Assembly (NCBI GenBank): GCA_030998225.1
Contig: JAPYXD010000425.1
Coordinates: 186,001 to 250,000 of the forward strand
DNA: 64,000 bases
From: Diplolepis rosae
Taxonomy: Eukaryota > Arthropoda > Insecta > Hymenoptera > Diplolepididae
Reading direction: 5' to 3'
Of the stretch, positions 24,501-35,261 are shown piece after piece (within the stretch, counting starts at the first letter, position 1; each line of letters opens with the position of its first letter). The translations under genes were made by a program, and so were the position numbers. Below the pieces are notes generated by a model, which was given only the letters and a program-made list of their open reading frames with translations, did no database searches and was not told where the DNA came from.

Positions 24501-27500
24501 ATCAGAAATTTTTTGTCGCCAACAAGTGTTTTAATAGTAAAAGTCTTTCAATTCACGAACTATATTATCTTTGGATCGAGATCGTTCATTTTTTGGTCAG
24601 GTCGCGACTAAACGGGTCGCAATTCCCTAAACCCGTGTGGGAACCGTGAGTGGGACGGGTTCATAAATATTTATAATTTTTCTAACTCCTTTTCGAATTG
24701 TTCTACTCGGAGAAAAAATTTAACTATTATAATAAACTGAGCTGTTCCTATTAAAGCACCGAACTTAATGTGCGAAATGGGTATAAGCTACTACTAATAT
24801 TGACATCAACTCATGCATTTTCAGCATGGAATGTCTTATACTAAAAAAGAAAGAAGCGGATGCTGTTATTGCTAGTGTCATATGCTGTCACAGCAATGTT
24901 CCTTGCGAAAATAGCTATTTTCGCAAGGCACAACTGCTCTAAACGCATGAAACTTAGTACTTGTTTAGCATGAAGGGATCCCTGCTTAAAATGTATGCAT
25001 TTTTCACCAGGATAGCAAGAATGAAACCTGCTACAAAAGCATGACCAGTATTGCTATTATAGTCAGATTTTTTTCTCCGTGTATGTCAGAATCTTTGTCT
25101 AAGTCTATACAGTCTACCATGTCTAACGCTTTTTCTGTTTTGTCCATCTCTCTTGTTTTTTTTTCTATTATATTTTCTTCACTAATTTCTACTATAATGA
25201 ACATTTAATCTGTATTTTCATTTGTGTCTTCCAATTTTGTTTTCCTACTTTTGTTTCTTTCTAATCTGATGTTATATATATTTTTTTCTACTCTTTCCAT
25301 CTGGTGAATTGTTAATCTGAAACAAAAATGTGTCGTTGTCATGAAAAAAAGCAAATATGGTATTGGATTAGGTGTACTGTTCACCTGAAAATAAATTATG
25401 TCCTTTCTTTTTCTTTATCATCTTTATCTTTCACCCCTCCTCGCTTCTTATCTCACTATTTACTATTTCCTTATTCTATTGTATTTTTTAAGTTAGGATA
25501 GTTTATATGACAGGTTGAAACATTTTATTTTTCAAAGTTTTTATTGAAAAAGTTCGGTCTCTTCTTCTGAGGTCAATTCATTTCCTCTTCACTTCCCTTC
25601 TTTCCTCTTCTGATGCCATCTGGCAAAGTTCGTCATGGGTGTGTAATTCGCCCACACGTAATTCGGTTCTGCAACAAGCGCAGATGAGGGTTATCTTGAG
25701 GCTCTTCATTGTTTGTAGAAAAAATTGAGTCCCTGTAACTCATGTGTTCTTTTCATTCTGCTTTGCTTGCATGTGTGAGGTGTAGCGTCGGTTTCAGCAT
25801 AGTCTGCTAATTTTCGATATATTTTTTCAAATCGTTTGTATTCTATTTTCCTAAACATTTCCCATTTTTATTTTTCCATACATAAATTGTTGGTGGAATT
25901 TGTTTTTCTTCTAAAAGGACTTTTAAAATTTTTATACAACTTCGCTACAAAATTTCCCGCTGCATTAAGTAATGTCATGGTCTTTTTAGAACTTTATCTG
26001 CTACCTTAAATTCAATTTCTTTATATCTCTTATTATGATATTCGGTCTGTTTATTATTTGCTTCGTCTAAATAATACTATTATTATACACAATAAATTCT
26101 GTTTAAATTGTGTATATTTACTTTCCAGAAAAGTTGTAAATCAAATAAGGTGACGGCGCTAGTTTCCGGCCACGCGCCAGTGGTTGGCCCAAAGATTTGT
26201 TTCTCTTAATTAAAATGATCAAATATTTTTAAAGTTGAATGATATAAATCTTTATATAATTATAATATAATCTTCTTTATCGAATAATTTATTCGATTCT
26301 GTGAAGGATACACTGAATACAAAATACATAAGCTGAATATATAACATACACAGTGTGTCCCAAAAATAACCGAACTTTATATTTAAATCATACAACATGC
26401 AGTGCCATCTATTGAAAATTTGCAGCATTAAAAAGATACATTCATCCTCTTTCAAACGCACCTAATTTCATGTAAATCGGATGACAGATGTGAAAGTGGC
26501 AGCCATTCCAATAAAAGAAAAAGTGTGCTAATCTTACAAAACAAAAATGGAACAAAGAGCAAATATAAAATTTTGTGTTAAACTTGAAAAAAAAATTCGC
26601 TGAGACATACGAATTGATGAAAAAAGTTTATGGTGATGATTGTATGAGTCGTACTCAAGTTTATACGTGGTTTACACGGTTTAAAAGTGGCCGTGACGAT
26701 TTAAATGATGATCCAGGACCTGGACGACCAGAAGCATCAAATCGTGCTGAGTTAGTGGAAAAAGAACGTGAAATAATCGCTATCGATGCAAATTTCACTG
26801 AGAATGCTTGCAGAAGAATTAAATTTATCTTACTGTACAATCTACACAATATTAACTGAAGATTTGGGTAAAAGAAAGGTCTTTGCACGTTTTGTCCCAC
26901 ATCAGTTAAATGCACCACCTCACAAGACCAAAAAAGTCAACGAATTTTTGATGAAAAAACAGATTTGTGTCATGGACTACCCTCCGTATTCGCCTGATCT
27001 ATCACCGTGTGACTATTTTCTGTTCCCAAAACTAAAAACTGCAATGAAAGGAGCTTTTTACGATGACTTTCCAACCATTCAATCAGCTGTGACACAGGTG
27101 CTAAAGAACATCCCAAAAACCGAGTTTAAAAAGTCTATGGATAAATTGGTTGGTCGTTCCAAACGTTGTATTGAGTCTAATGGAACCTATTTTGAATAAA
27201 TAATATCTTTCAAAGATAATATAATGTGTATCTTATTCTATATCCAAAAAGTTCGGTTATTTTTGGGACACACTGTAGTATTGTATAAAGAACTTATTAT
27301 TAATTTAACTAATTTTATGATATGTTTGATTTAATTATTTACCAGTGAACAAAATAAAATGTCTATCTGGTATGATTTTCAATAAGTACAGATTTTTGAA
27401 ACCAGTTTTAAAACAATATTACTATTTATATTTTAATCACTGTAAACTCCATGAAGGTTCTAGTATATTTAAATTCTTGCCCTTTCTTTAAATTTTTCGA

Positions 27501-27806
27501 GTTAAATCAATTTGGTATATTTGCATTAACTATGTATTAGGTGGGATTAAGGTAGATGCATCTTATAAACTTTTCAGGTTTTTTCGGAAACAGGTCTCGT
27601 AATAAACGGGTTGCAGACGAATAGAAAAATTTCTATCTGAAACTTTTGCCAGTGTTACTCATTTTAGTTCATTACCGAGCCTCAATAACCATCTGAATTC
27701 TTTTTCAGTTGACGAAGGTGCAATTTTGGATCTGATTCTCGACAACTTTTTTCACGTGCCTCCAGCTGGTTTTGAAAAAATAATGTTGGAACAATCTTTA
27801 CTCTAA
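18533..27806 (+). CDS. SPRYD7: SPRY domain-containing protein 7 orthologue, last three coding exons
   Basis: Three exons are supported: 18533-18810, 18997-19099 and 27709-27806. Each has AG before it and GT after it where needed, and junction phases agree (1, 0, 1). The joined product begins GYEVVIVKNG, contains the SPRY fold signatures SKSYFEVKVQQGGIWSVGLA and DHIELNFYLNG, and ends GFEKIMLEQSLL before TAA. Order and C-terminus match the small, conserved SPRYD7 family from my knowledge of vertebrate and insect members; the molecular role of the family is not well defined. The first coding exon (about 35 residues, ending in Met-Gly in homologues) was not found and probably lies upstream, possibly beyond the window. 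The last intron (19100-27708) is full of transposons. No disabling change is seen, so this is probably a working gene. Confidence 0.9.
19819..19891 (+). tRNA. tRNA-Thr(TGT)-like sequence, probably a SINE head or tRNA pseudogene
   Basis: It folds as a cloverleaf. The D stem is GCGT/GCGC; the anticodon stem is CCGCT/AGTGG with loop CATGTAA, giving TGT if read in register; the T arm is TCCGG-TTCGAAT-CCGGA. Box B GGTTCGAATCC (19870-19880) is perfect. Departures from a working tRNA: the acceptor stem has two mismatches, position 33 is A instead of T, and the variable loop is 4 nt. It lies in a SPRYD7 intron. A tRNA-derived SINE is the likeliest reading. Confidence 0.5.
19892..21580. other. Intronic sequence without recognised genes
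   Basis: The 139-residue minus frame at 20276-20695 and several smaller frames show no motif. The first part (19892-19960) may be the body of a SINE following the tRNA-like head. Confidence 0.45.
21581..21930 (+). pseudogene. mariner transposase, N-terminal fragment
   Basis: Starts at ATG 21581 with MEKSEFRVLIRHYILRGK, then an in-frame TGA (21641), then continues in frame through DSAPSYGMVQNWLTEFRRG, the mariner N-terminal helix-turn-helix region, to GRPNEIITPEMSNKIHDIV. After about 21850 the frame shifts and a piece NILHTYLCMRKLCSKW follows, with part of the expected sequence lost. The DDD catalytic half is absent. Resembles the mariner group that includes the SETMAR-type transposase. Confidence 0.8.
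22291..24102. mobile_element. Tc1/mariner-superfamily element with about 280-bp TIRs and TA target duplication
   Basis: The ends CAGGGTGAGGCACATAA (left) and its counterpart at the right are inverted and flanked by TA (22289-22290 and 24103-24104). The TIRs extend to about 22570 and from about 23810. The interior encodes one minus-strand transposase (22679-23681). Length is 1,812 bp and both ends are present. Small plus-strand frames in the TIRs are shadows. Confidence 0.85.
22679..23681 (-). pseudogene. IS630/Tc1/mariner-type transposase with two nonsense codons
   Basis: Starts at ATG on the complement of 23679-23681 (MNDFQEYFDMLM). A TAG interrupts it just before MTFKRLANS, then 250 codons are open. 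Domains: N-terminal HTH region (HASSRKMEKKSGISQRSVL), then the catalytic part with FSDESNF (first acidic site), WWGI-like CWCGIVGDHVIGPYF, QHDGAPHHY (second), and SPRSPNLTSPDYFL near the third site, where TAG replaces the usual Trp codon. After that it is readable to about 22679. Nearly intact: only two nonsense changes inside full-length TIRs point to a fairly young copy. DDE family recognised; the subfamily is common in ants and wasps. Confidence 0.8.
24110..24706. other. Intronic sequence, nothing recognised
   Basis: AT-rich, with only short frames lacking motifs. Confidence 0.45.
24707..25080. mobile_element. MITE with CGGAGAAAAA-type ends
   Basis: Left end CGGAGAAAAAATT and right end AGATTTTTTTCTCCGTG are inverted. 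The interior holds a perfect small hairpin, GCGAAAATAGCTATTTTCGC. A second, interrupted copy spans 14695-18000. The end motif CACGGAGAAAAA also occurs at 30302 and 43384 in a different repeat. No coding sequence. Confidence 0.7.
25085..25875. other. Unassigned, possibly part of a Gypsy remnant
   Basis: Pyrimidine-rich on the plus strand. The minus strand has only broken short frames. It may be untranslated sequence downstream of the Gypsy integrase scrap at 25880-26073. Confidence 0.35.
25880..26073 (-). pseudogene. Gypsy integrase C-terminal fragment
   Basis: The minus strand encodes HNKRYKEIEFKVADKVLKR followed, after a stop, by GNFVAKLYKNFKSPF, the small beta-rich C-terminal domain of Gypsy integrases (typical pattern YNxxRRxxxFxVGDxVLxR...FxAKLxPKxxGPF). 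Only this piece remains, inside the SPRYD7 intron. Confidence 0.6.
26350..27276. mobile_element. mariner element with 29-bp perfect TIRs, internally deleted
   Basis: The end ACAGTGTGTCCCAAAAATAA is repeated in perfect inversion at the right end. At 927 bp it is shorter than a complete mariner (about 1.3 kb) because the middle of the transposase is gone. It lies in the last SPRYD7 intron, 430 bp before the last exon. Confidence 0.85.
26547..27199 (+). pseudogene. mariner transposase, internally deleted
   Basis: Starts at ATG 26547 (MEQRANIKFCVKLEK). The HTH part includes YGDDCMSRTQVYTWFTRFKSG and GRPEASNRAELV. A frameshift near 26800 leads to the second HTH (LRMLAEELNLSYCTIYTIL). Sequence then jumps from FVPHQL directly to NAPPHKTKKVNEFL, so the block with the first catalytic Asp and surroundings is missing. 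The third catalytic region YPPYSPDLSPCDYFLFPKLK and the C-terminus (SNGTYFE, TAA) are intact. Transposition-incompetent. Confidence 0.85.
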
Positions 27807-27889
27807 AGAATTCATTCCGTGACACTTCCACAATCTGCCCATCCACCGTTCCAAATCTGCGCATTTTCTGGTATCGGCTGCTCTCACAG

Positions 27890-27895
27890 AATAAA
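27890..27895 (+). promoter_or_regulatory. Candidate polyadenylation signal of SPRYD7
   Basis: AATAAA, 84 bases after the stop codon, followed by AT-rich sequence. Confidence 0.6.
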
Positions 27896-28045
27896 AAATA
27901 ACATTAAGACTAATATGTGAGTTATAAGCATAACAATGTCTGCGCAAGATAATTTTCATAATATACAGATATATTACTTTGAATATTAATTGAAATTAAA
28001 TTTTAAGAAACTCAATTCTTTTATTTCTGTACTATCGACTATACA

Positions 28046-28230
28046 GGGTGTCCTGTTTTTACTGACCGCCCTAATAACTTTGTAGGAACTACTCTATATC
28101 AAAAAAGTGTCTTCAATAAAAGTTTTGGGGGTTAAAGAGGGAAATTTGGCGAGATACCCAGATTTTGGTACCAGGGTCTTTGTTTGACTTGATCAGGCCC
28201 AGTGGCATTTTATTACATTGAAACCTCATT
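28046..28230 (+). repeat. Single transposon end (CAGGGTGTCCTG type)
   Basis: TA followed by CAGGGTGTCCTGTTTTTACTG resembles a Tc1/mariner-superfamily TIR. No opposite end is visible, so this is a truncated copy at best. Confidence 0.35.
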
Positions 28231-30018
28231 TTTTATTGCGAATTTATATTTTACAAAATTAAAAAAAAACGATTTTGTTAAACATTTTGCAATTGATTTT
28301 TTACAAGCTCAAGAAGGTCTTTAATGTTTTTCGTTTTAAATACTGTTCCGTATGTCTACGTCGGACTATAATTTTACGGGTTGTGTGTTCTGCGTATGAC
28401 TGTGAATGTATATGATTGCTCTTTCTTTCGCGCTCGCGCAGGTACCATTCTTACCTATTCTACTATTACCTCACGTTCCACCACGGATAGATCGAGTAGT
28501 CTGGGAGAGGCGTGGGATGTCTATCGAATGCTTCGACGTACGAGTCGGTATCCTTGTAATCGCTAACGTTAATAATCAGATTGTGTAGGACATTTGAGTG
28601 CGAATTTTTTCTATTGTAAACTCTACTATGAAGCAAGAAGTTTTCAATATGTAGATATACATAAATTATTAATATTTCATATACATTTCATATATAGGGA
28701 ATTCCACGTCAAATTTATAACCAAATTTTTGATTGCGCTGGAAATTTTTTTCATCGTTCTATAGACGATAAAAAGGAACACATTTTTATTTTCAATATGA
28801 TATTCATATTTTTCGAGATCGTTTTTTGAATTTTTCGGTCCCAAAAAAAGCAGTTTTTCTTTAAATGCTTCGCAAATTGTCCATTTTTCGTACAACGGTT
28901 TGGCATTTTAGGGGAAAATGTGCAATAGGGTCCACTTCAAAGTACACGTTTGAACCGTCAAAAATTTATTTATTGAGTAATTTTCATAAAGAAATTTTTT
29001 AAACAATTTGAAATATTTCGAAAAAGCCCTCTCCGACGTGAATAATATTTCCTGTAATTTGTTATTATAGTATGTAGAATATTGTCTCAAATTTTAAAAG
29101 TTTTTACGCAGTTTATATGAATCAAGGTCGAGAAAATATTAATAGATTCCAACAAAACTTTGTTTAATTCAAAAATAGGCAATTGCATCACAATCATTAT
29201 TAATATATTAATATATTTGTATATAATATTTTTAATAATGGTAAAGTATTCAACCGTCCACTTTTAAAATTTGAGACAATACTCTACATACTATAATAAC
29301 AAATTACTTAATTTAAAAGATTGAACTCGTCTATATGATCTTTTTAAATTTGATAACGATAAATATTTACATGTTCATATGAAGATATTAATGAACACAT
29401 ATTTTAGCTTTTTAATTTATCTACTTCTATTAGAAAATTTTTCCTTTCCGTAGACCATTTCATTTCTTAAATTAAAAGTCTGTGCTTAAGCTACAAAAAT
29501 GTGAGATGAAAATATTTCTAACATAAAACTGAGAATGTAAATTTTAAATTCAATTTTAAGTTTATCTCTTCATAATAGAAAATATCTCTCCAACTGAAAA
29601 TTTGTTAAATGTAAAATTTTTTGCAATGTTCAAATGCTTATAAAATTTTACACGATCTTTTAGATGTTTATTTCAGGCCGATTTTTTCCAAAATATCGGA
29701 AAAAAAGTGTTGTTTCTCAAATAAGATATTTCATAAATTTGAAATTGTCGTCTGCTTCGCGCCTCTTTTGCACGTAGTCGAAAAAAATACAATTCTCAAT
29801 TTCGACTCGAAAATCGACAGCGTGAAATCTAAAAATAACATTGCAAGGAGGAAGCGAGGAGAATAAGAAGAAGTGGCACGAGTCGTTCTCGCGTGCAAGA
29901 GCGACGAGGAAGAAACAAGGACAGCGTGCGTCGCCGCCTTTCCCTACTCGCATCTCACTGACATGAAGTGCTTCTGTAGTTGTGACTGCGTCAGTATCAG
30001 ATCTGAGCACACTGAGCC
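28231..30018. other. Unassigned sequence with one inverted repeat
   Basis: No supported gene. An inverted repeat with arms of about 45 bp (29053-29100 and 29258-29306, both with TTATTATAGTATGTAGA) lies in the middle. The stretch 29870-30030 is GC-richer. The overlapping frames at 29621-30067 have no recognisable motif. Confidence 0.45.
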
Positions 30019-31205
30019 GGGAGCGCGGCAACTACCATGTATTTTAGGAGGGTACTTAAAGAAGTGAAAATGAGCATCAGCGCCGCCAAGTTTTTATGGC
30101 AAGCACTAATATCAATGCAAACGAAACCCCCGTCCCCCCAACCCGATGTATTCTAAAGAGCGGAAAATTTTGAAATATATTGTATGAAATCCATTTCATA
30201 AATTTAAATGATATAAAGTTGAAAACAATTTGTGAAAGAATAAAAATACAACAAGAATTTTTAAATATGAATCACAATGGACAGTTAAATACTGTACTAT
30301 CACACGGAGAAAAATAGTTGAAGTAATTTTACTCAACTCTGTCGATTAAACATGGGGCTTAAGGACATTTGAACATTTATTAAATCCTACTCGGGTAAAA
30401 TGAATTTGATAAATACCTGATTCACCCAAAGTGAATATCAATAAGCGTTACATAGGAAATAGTAAGGAGTTGAGTAAAACTTTGTCGACGACAGGGCATC
30501 ACAATGCGTCAGTGGGTTAACCTGAAATGTATAAATATAACACCGATTCTTGAGGTGCTTCCAACGGTAGTTGAGTAAAATGAGCATCGGCTGTATTATT
30601 TCAACTGGCAATGATATGGTTGCTATGGTTACGACAGTTTAAAAATAACATCGGTAGCGACAATAGCGCCACCACTTGTTGATAGAAAACATTATAATTC
30701 ATTCCCCTTTTCTCCTATATGAGTGGATCCACTGTGGTCGGGAGCATGCCGGGACCGCAAGTTGTGGACCACGCGGCAACTGCAACTGTCTTACCTCTCT
30801 ACTGTTGTCACGTTACCCTTATTATGAACGTCTGACACTTCAAAAATGTCCAAGTTATCTCGTGGAGCAGAAAAATTAGCTGAAAACAATGCCTATGGAG
30901 GAACATAAGGTTTACTCTATGCACCAAACATAGCTGATTATTATTGTTACCCGAGTAGGATTCAATAAATGTTCAAATGTCCTTAAGGCCCATGTTTAAT
31001 CGACTTTAAATCATTAAAATTTATGAAATGGATTTCATACAATATATTTCAAAATTTTCCGCTCTTTAGAATACATTGGGTTGAAGGGACGGGGGTTTCG
31101 CTTGCATTGATATTAGTTCTTGCTATTAAATCTTGGCAGCGCTGATGCTCATTTTCACTTTTTTAAGTACCCTCCTAAAATACATGGTAGTGGCCGCACT
31201 GTGCA
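30019..31205. mobile_element. Foldback element with about 190-bp TIRs (ACTACCATGTATTTTAGGAG type)
   Basis: About 30023-30215 is mirrored at about 31010-31200, both with ACTACCATGTATTTTAGGAG and a CGAAACCCCCGTCCC block (a slightly altered version at the right end). Inside, a second inverted pair contains GTCGATTAAACATGGG and a segment starting CACGGAGAAAAATAG (30304). A related, rearranged copy in opposite orientation is at 42709-43560; the two share the outer and subterminal parts but differ in the centre. No transposase. Confidence 0.75.
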
Positions 31206-31293
31206 ACACCCTCTTCAAGGCTGAATTTAGGTGTATTTGAAAAGATTTCTAAAGTGACTTTAAGTCTATATAAAAAAAGGGCGTTTTGTTTAT

Positions 31294-32782
31294 TTAGATC
31301 TTTTTTTGAATGTTTGCATATTTTGTAAGGATAAAGACATGGTTTTCGAAGATTGATAATGGCATGTCTTCTTTTTGCTGAAGAAGAAGTAATACCTTTT
31401 TCAGTAAGTGAGGCTCTTGAATAGAAATATTATATAAAAATGGTGAAATTATAGCAAGAGATGTAGTTGATTTTCTAACTGCAATTGAATTATCCATTAT
31501 ATTCAAATGGTTTTGGAGATGGTAATATGGAGTTGATAAATCGAGATTACAACCAGACTTTATTTGCAAAATTCCTATTACTTAGAGTGTGATTAAGGTC
31601 TTGGAGATTTTTAGACATGATATGAAAATTTGTCGGGAGAAAATTGTTGAGTATAGCCATCCGTGATAAAATTGCAATGGTGTTAGAAAAGGATATTCGC
31701 TAAAAGTGATAAAGATTTTACATTTGTGTGGTTGAGAAATTAAAAACATCGATGTCTCACAAATAGGATTATTGTTGGTGTTAAATATAAATCTTGGTGG
31801 GTGACAAAATGTTTGGAATCCATTTTGATAACATGCATTAAGAAAATTTTTATTTGTTGTAAAGTACGATTGATTATTTGAAGAAATAGTGAGATAATGA
31901 ATTTGAAGTTTCATATAAACAGAGGAAATGACGTCAGTATTAAAATCGAGATATATTGGAATTGGGTGTGGTTTAAGCAATTGCAATTCTTTAGTAGATG
32001 GGATTGATATATGTAGTGATAGTAAAAATCAAGTACTCACCGAATAAAAAGTATTGTATTTTAGCAAAAGGAAGGACCATAGAAAAAACGGATGCTGAAA
32101 GGTATGGGTCTTCTTTGTTAGATTTGAAGTCCAGGAAGATATCAGGAAGTAACATAGGGTGCCATAAATTATTTGCGGCATGGGTAATAGCTTCTGTAAG
32201 TTGGTCAAGGAGTAAACGAACAGATTGAGAAAATCCATGCAGGTCTTTAAGCCAATTTGTCGCCAATATTCGATATAGGTGAATATTCGGATCTTTTTGA
32301 GAATTATGCCAATCTTTGTAGGTCATAATGTTGCCAAGTTTTGAAAAAAGATTTGTAACTTTTTGGAAAAATTTGGATAAATTTTCTTTGGGCCAGTAAA
32401 GGAAGATTTCCTGTCTCATTCTCGATTCTAAAAGTACTTTTTGTATCTGTTGCAAGAATGGATCATTAGTTTTAGAAATATTCGTGATATTACGAGCTTG
32501 TCTAGATATAAATAATATTTCTCCAAGAAAATAGTTGATTCGTTGTTCTATAAAATCAAGTTGTGTTTGATGATCATATAAATTACAATTATTGGCAATA
32601 TTTGAAAGTATGCAATAATCATATAATTTATGTGAGAAATCTATTATTTTGTATTTAAGTTTAAAATAAATGCCTGAAGAGTGGGAAAATTGTTAGTCAA
32701 TGAAGTATTTTTCTGCTTTGGAGTAAAAGAGTGGAATTAAAATTAAATAGACTCCGGACGCTAGTTGTTTAAGGAAATTCAT
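31294..32782 (-). pseudogene. env: env-like glycoprotein gene of an errantivirus-type Gypsy provirus (element 2), broken
   Basis: On the minus strand the gene begins at the complement of 32782 with a hydrophobic signal-peptide-like N-terminus of about 25 residues, followed closely by a stop or frameshift. It then continues through a long open part to about 31990 and two more open parts at 31986-31582 and 31569-31294. The amphipathic, leucine-rich central region and the position after pol match the envelope (F-type fusion protein) genes of insect errantiviruses. At least three breaks disable it. A C-terminal membrane anchor is not visible, and the foldback element at 30019-31205 starts just beyond, so the 3' part and LTR appear lost. 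This is an old provirus copy, not a functional virus. Confidence 0.6.
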
Positions 32783-33034
32783 TAGGCTTCCCGGACGGTT
32801 GAAAAATGAAAGTAGAATTAATATTGGATAAAATAGGATACTTACGTGTGGTTGGATTTATGTCTAGGAGTCTTTTGGAAAAAGGGGAAATATTCTACTA
32901 AATGTTGATGAGTTTCTTGGTGGAAGTGAACGGGGAAATTGGGTTGATTTGTCAACTTTTAAAATATTTCGTCTATAAAAGGTTTTCCAATAGGGACATA
33001 ACAATTTTATCTATGAATAAAACACAGAAATATT
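32783..33034 (-). other. Provirus sequence upstream of env
   Basis: Non-coding on the minus strand. A consensus-like splice donor, GTAAGTATCC, lies just upstream of the env start (about 32845 on the complement); env of errantiviruses is normally made from a spliced RNA, but no use of this site can be shown. Confidence 0.35.
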
Positions 33035-33455
33035 GGCTGAAGCCAATATTTCAAGGCTGAACCTGAAGCACTTCAAGAAAAGAAGAAAAGTAGCAACACG
33101 ACTGTGTAGCTACTGCGGATCCTTTGTGGAAAATGCAGAGCACACACTCTTTGTCTGTGCCAGGTGGGGGCGCGGAAAGGGAGGCTGTCGGTCGGGCCGT
33201 GGGCGCAAAACTCACCCCTGACACGATGGTCTCTCTCATGGTCCAGTCTGAACAGAAATGGATACTTATCGAGTCATTCGTCACCCTGGTGATGAAGACG
33301 AGGGAGCTCGATGGGCGTGCAGAGCGCGGCAACAACGGGGTCAGTAGAAATCGCATCGGGGCCTGCACCCGTGGTCCTGCGTCTTGGGCGGACTTGGCTG
33401 TCCGTGTTGTTCGGGGGAGAAATCACTTTATTCCCCCCCCCGGCAGATTTTGTAG
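33035..33455 (+). pseudogene. R1-clade LINE, 5'-truncated 3' end
   Basis: The plus strand encodes the end of ORF2: LKHFKKRRKVATRLCSYCGS, then VENAEHTLFVC, which together form the C-x2-C...H...C zinc motif after the RT, and MVSLMVQSEQKWILIESF. A frameshift lies after LFVCARWG. The 3' part is closely related to the larger LINE at 58058-61707 (shared TCTTGGGCGGACTTGGCTGT). It is inserted into the provirus between the pol linker and env. Confidence 0.8.
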
Positions 33456-33794
33456 TATTTTGTAGTATATTTTTACAAAATTAATACTTTGCTCTTAACT
33501 TGGGCTTATTAGAAGCAAAACTGTATTAACTTTTATTTTAGCATCAGGAAAATTTTTTTAACCTTTTATTATAAAAATTAAGTTACTTTAACAATAGCTT
33601 GAATAACATATGAACCTCTACTTTCCGATGGAAGTATCTGTGTAAAAAAAGGTTTTAAATATTACAAAAAAAGCATGAATTGTAATTGACTTCGCATGCG
33701 ATCTTGCACTTTGAGATTTATTTGGTGTGAAGTAAATTCGACAAATCATTACTATAAAGTAAAATACTTAAAAAAATTTTTTTAAATATTTAAT
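33456..33794. other. AT-rich sequence, nothing recognised
   Basis: Short AT-rich stretch between the LINE 3' end and the Gypsy linker. Confidence 0.4.
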
Positions 33795-34353
33795 ATTTTT
33801 ACACGAATGTATAAGGCTCTTCAAATTTTTCTTCCAAGTTTATTTCATGGTTTTCTTCAAACCTCTCTTCAAAAGTTTTCTCAACATTTTCTTCAAAATT
33901 CTGTTCGAAATTCTCTTGGAAATTTTCTTCAAAATTCTCTTCCAAATTTTCTTCATAATTTTCTCCATTATTTTCTTCGTGTGAGGTTTCAGTGTCGTTG
34001 ATTTCATCTTCTGAGGTTGAAAAATAATTTTCACTTTCGTTGCTTTCAAGTTCAGTAATATTTTTTGGCTTATTGGCATTCTTCTTTCTTTTGTTTCTTG
34101 CTTGTTTTTGATTAAAATAATCTGAATAATCAGGTTCAGAGTCGGAATCTGATTCTTCTTTTGTTCGGCTAATTTTCTGCGCATATATTTCTGGTAATTT
34201 ATCTTCATATATTTGTTTTCTTGGTCTACCTCTTTTTCTTTTTGATTGAAAGGGAATATTTTTTAAATTTGTAAGTAGATTTTTTTTGGCCTACCTCGTG
34301 ATTTTTTCACAAGAGGTTTAGAAGAAAAATTTTCCTGTACTTTTTCTTGAGTT
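33795..34353 (-). pseudogene. Gypsy element 2: acidic repeat linker with two AT-hook-like motifs
   Basis: On the minus strand, downstream of RNase H, the frame carries two AT-hook-type RGRP motifs: KKSRGRPKK (near 34300) and, after a frameshift, KRKRGRPRK (near 34225). A serine/acid-rich part follows, then a run of degenerate EEN/FEEN repeats (about 34000-33830) before the frame ends. This occupies the place where the integrase should begin; no integrase zinc finger or D-D-E core is seen before the R1 fragment. The frame at 33840-34208 (lysine-rich) is the same DNA in the wrong frame. Confidence 0.5.
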
Positions 34354-35261
34354 TCATTTTGATTCAAATTTTTTGCTTTTTCTTGTTGTATTCTCTCTTG
34401 AGCTCTTGTAGTAATAATTTTCCATGATAAATGTTCGTATTTTTTTTGAAAATACTGGACTTAATAATAATATTGTCATAAAAATAAGTCTTGAAACCAG
34501 ATTTTTGAATAAATTTGTGTATTTTAAAATATTCTTACCGATTCCACTAAATGATTCTTGACTAAGAAATTCTTGAAAAAATCCTTGAATTTTTGAGTCA
34601 GTATTTAATATTTGGTCTTCCGGAATTTCGCTGAAATGATCTACGTCGTATAGTACGATTACTGGATTTAAGTTTCTTCTTTTTGAAGGTTTTACGTCAT
34701 TTTCAGAGTTTTCTTGTTTATTTCTTGTAAAAATTTTCTTGGTAGTCATTTTTTCTTGGGAAGTCATAAAAGTATCGTTGTCATCTACTCGTAAATGTTT
34801 CCATTTCTCTTTGCTATCATCAATGGGGTTTCTTGAGAGAGCGTCTGCATTCACATTCATTTTTCCTGCTTTGTAAACTACATCAAAATCATATTCTGCG
34901 AGTTTCAATCCCCATCGTGAAACTCGTGAACAAGGGTCTTTAGAATTTTGAAACCAAACTAGAGGTTTGTGATAAGTCACTAATGCAAATTTTCTTCCAT
35001 ATAAATAAGGACGAAAATGAGTTACATAAAACATTATAGCAGGAGCTTCTTGCTCATATGTATCATATTGTTTCTCAGTATCACTTATACTACGTGAAGC
35101 ATATGCTTATGGCTTATCTTAATCTATTTACCTTGTGATAAAATACCTCCTATTGCAAATCCTGAGGCATCTGTTGTGAGTATAAAAGGTTGAGAAAAAT
35201 CAGGTCGTTTTAAAAGTGGTTTTTCACATAATTTTGCAGTTGAAATATCGAAAGCTGCTTG
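34354..35261 (-). pseudogene. Gypsy element 2: RNase H and following linker
   Basis: The first RNase H Asp lies in TTDASGFAIGG (about 35190). After a frameshift, an open frame from 35034 encodes LVTYHKPLVWFQNSKDP, VSRWGLKLAEYDFDVVYKAGKMNVNADALSR, the C-terminal half of a Gypsy RNase H; the last D is the catalytic DALSR. A low-complexity linker continues to 34354. Two breaks are seen in RNase H. Confidence 0.75.

Noticed and set aside
33840..34208. Lysine-rich 122-residue minus frame
   Set aside because: Wrong-frame translation of the acidic EEN-repeat linker of the Gypsy provirus.
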